A stretch of 64,000 bases of DNA from Flavobacteriales bacterium 34_180_T64 (GTDB taxonomy: Bacteria; Bacteroidota; Bacteroidia; Flavobacteriales; Flavobacteriaceae), in the NCBI GenBank assembly GCA_002162765.1, contig MAAR01000013.1:62001-126000 (forward strand). The letters run 5' to 3'. Each line of letters opens with the position of its first letter. Within the stretch, counting starts at the first letter, position 1. The notes below the pieces were generated by a model, which had not been told where the DNA came from, did no database searches, and saw only the letters and a program-made list of their open reading frames with translations. Positions 63,172 to 64,000 of this stretch are shown here, in pieces. The position numbers and the translations under genes are program-made.

Positions 63172-64000
63172 CTAAAAATTAAGCCTAAAACTTACGTTTG
63201 GTGTAATGCCAAGAGAGATGTTTTCAACTTTACGAATTGCAGTATCAGAATCTTCAGTGAAATAACTATTAATAACATTTTTTCTATTGAAAATATTCCA
63301 AATTGAAGCTCCTATGGAGGCCGAAGTTTTAGGACTCATTTGAAATTGATACGTGGTTGAAAAATCAGTTCTTAAATAGTCATTTATATGACTGTTATTA
63401 GGAGAGTTATATTCTATGGTATTGTTGTTAGGGATTTGATTATCAGCTAGTGTAGTAGTTGGTTTGCCAGAATGCCAATTTAAACCTAGCGCAAATTTTA
63501 AATTATCAGCTTGATAGGTTCCCGCAAACGTCAACGTATGACGTATATCGACATTATTAGGAAATGAATTACCAGAATTTAGACCTTCGAAGGTATAATT
63601 ATTCTTGCTGAACGAATAGCTAAACCAAGTGCTGATTTTATGGAATTGTTTGTTAATTAAAAAATCAATACCTGTAACTTGATATTTTCCAATGGCATCA
63701 ATAAGTTGGTATTGATTTTGAAATCCTTGGCTTCGTGTGGTTATACCTTCTACATCTTTTATGTAGCCTTCGGCACTAATTAATAGTTTGTTTTTATTAT
63801 AATGAATTCCACCCGATAATTGCTTGCTCTTGATGATAGGGATACTTGAATTATTGGACAATACCCATCTACGTTTTTCAATGCCTAAGAAGTCATTTTG
63901 TAAATCTATAATTTGGGATGTGGTTTGATTCTTAAATTCCGCTAATACTTCCAAACGGAATTCGTTTGAAAGTTTATGGCTTATTGATAATCTAGGTTCA
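63172..64000 (-). CDS. TonB-dependent outer-membrane receptor, C-terminal part (partial)
   Basis: An open frame continues through the right edge of the window; the 276 visible residues include 'EPRLSISHKLSNEFRLEVLA' and end in the barrel terminus 'NVSFRLNF' with the usual phenylalanine. The visible part has alternating hydrophobic strands of a TonB-dependent barrel ('GKYQVTGIDFLINKQFHKIS', 'VDIRHTLTFAGTYQADNL', 'LRTDFSTTYQFQMSPKTSAS'). The plug lies outside the window. The ligand cannot be told from sequence. The 79 bases after it have no strong terminator. Confidence 0.85.
   Translation of the reverse strand, partial: EPRLSISHKLSNEFRLEVLAEFKNQTTSQIIDLQNDFLGIEKRRWVLSNNSSIPIIKSKQLSGGIHYNKNKLLISAEGYIKDVEGITTRSQGFQNQYQLIDAIGKYQVTGIDFLINKQFHKISTWFSYSFSKNNYTFEGLNSGNSFPNNVDIRHTLTFAGTYQADNLKFALGLNWHSGKPTTTLADNQIPNNNTIEYNSPNNSHINDYLRTDFSTTYQFQMSPKTSASIGASIWNIFNRKNVINSYFTEDSDTAIRKVENISLGITPNVSFRLNF

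Overview
The window reads as a chromosomal segment of a marine-type member of the Flavobacteriaceae (Bacteroidota). The evidence is low-GC, A-rich DNA, SusC/SusD proteins, secreted proteins with type IX secretion (T9SS) C-terminal domains, promoters of the TTG-N18/20-TAnnTTTG kind, start codons mostly without Shine-Dalgarno sequences, and the rplQ-carA-eno-gltA gene order. No rRNA, tRNA, CRISPR array, insertion sequence or prophage was seen.

Layout. 1-11150: the 5' part of an alpha-2-macroglobulin-like protein, a TPR protein, a muropeptide ligase (Mpl-like), a PaiB-like flavoprotein, radC, a polysaccharide-deacetylase-like protein, a HAD phosphatase, an unknown secreted protein, rarA, a rhomboid protease and rlmB. 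11160-21100 (minus strand): an outer-membrane uptake locus, susC-susD-two lipoproteins, then a T9SS-exported arylsulfotransferase-like protein behind an internal terminator, with an FhaC/Omp85-type protein upstream. 21200-38413: a gap-free str-S10-spc-alpha supercluster (rpsL to rplQ), without tuf. Every intergenic gap above 50 nt inside it holds an inverted repeat. One is a terminator overlapping a promoter, which splits off rpsD-rpoA-rplQ. 38396-43425: carA, eno, gltA and a DDAH-like hydrolase, with intrinsic terminators after carA, eno and gltA. 43422-49434 (minus): an M28 peptidase, then two units, rsfS-ftsH and LUD-cdsA-psd-ACBP (phospholipid synthesis). 49531-58993: birA, an SRPBCC protein, pyrE, a Nudix hydrolase, an LTA-synthase-like enzyme, an M14 peptidase, ctlX, and a TPR histidine kinase preceded by an overlapping 41-codon small ORF. 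59294-64000: a small membrane protein, argS, a fungal-Fcy1-like cytosine deaminase, two small unknown proteins, a DinB-like protein and the 3' part of a TonB-dependent receptor.

How it works together. Most of the window is housekeeping: translation, protein quality control, phospholipid and pyrimidine synthesis, central carbon metabolism. The accessory content is the SusCD/arylsulfotransferase locus, the secreted peptidases and the outer-membrane receptors, which suits a particle- or polymer-degrading heterotroph. No clearly new multi-gene system was found. The observations most worth checking are the compact gene-boundary architecture (shared TTAA stop codons at convergent pairs, terminator/promoter overlaps), the structured RNA between rpsJ and rplC, the small ORF coupled to the histidine kinase, and the terminator abutting the arylsulfotransferase start codon.
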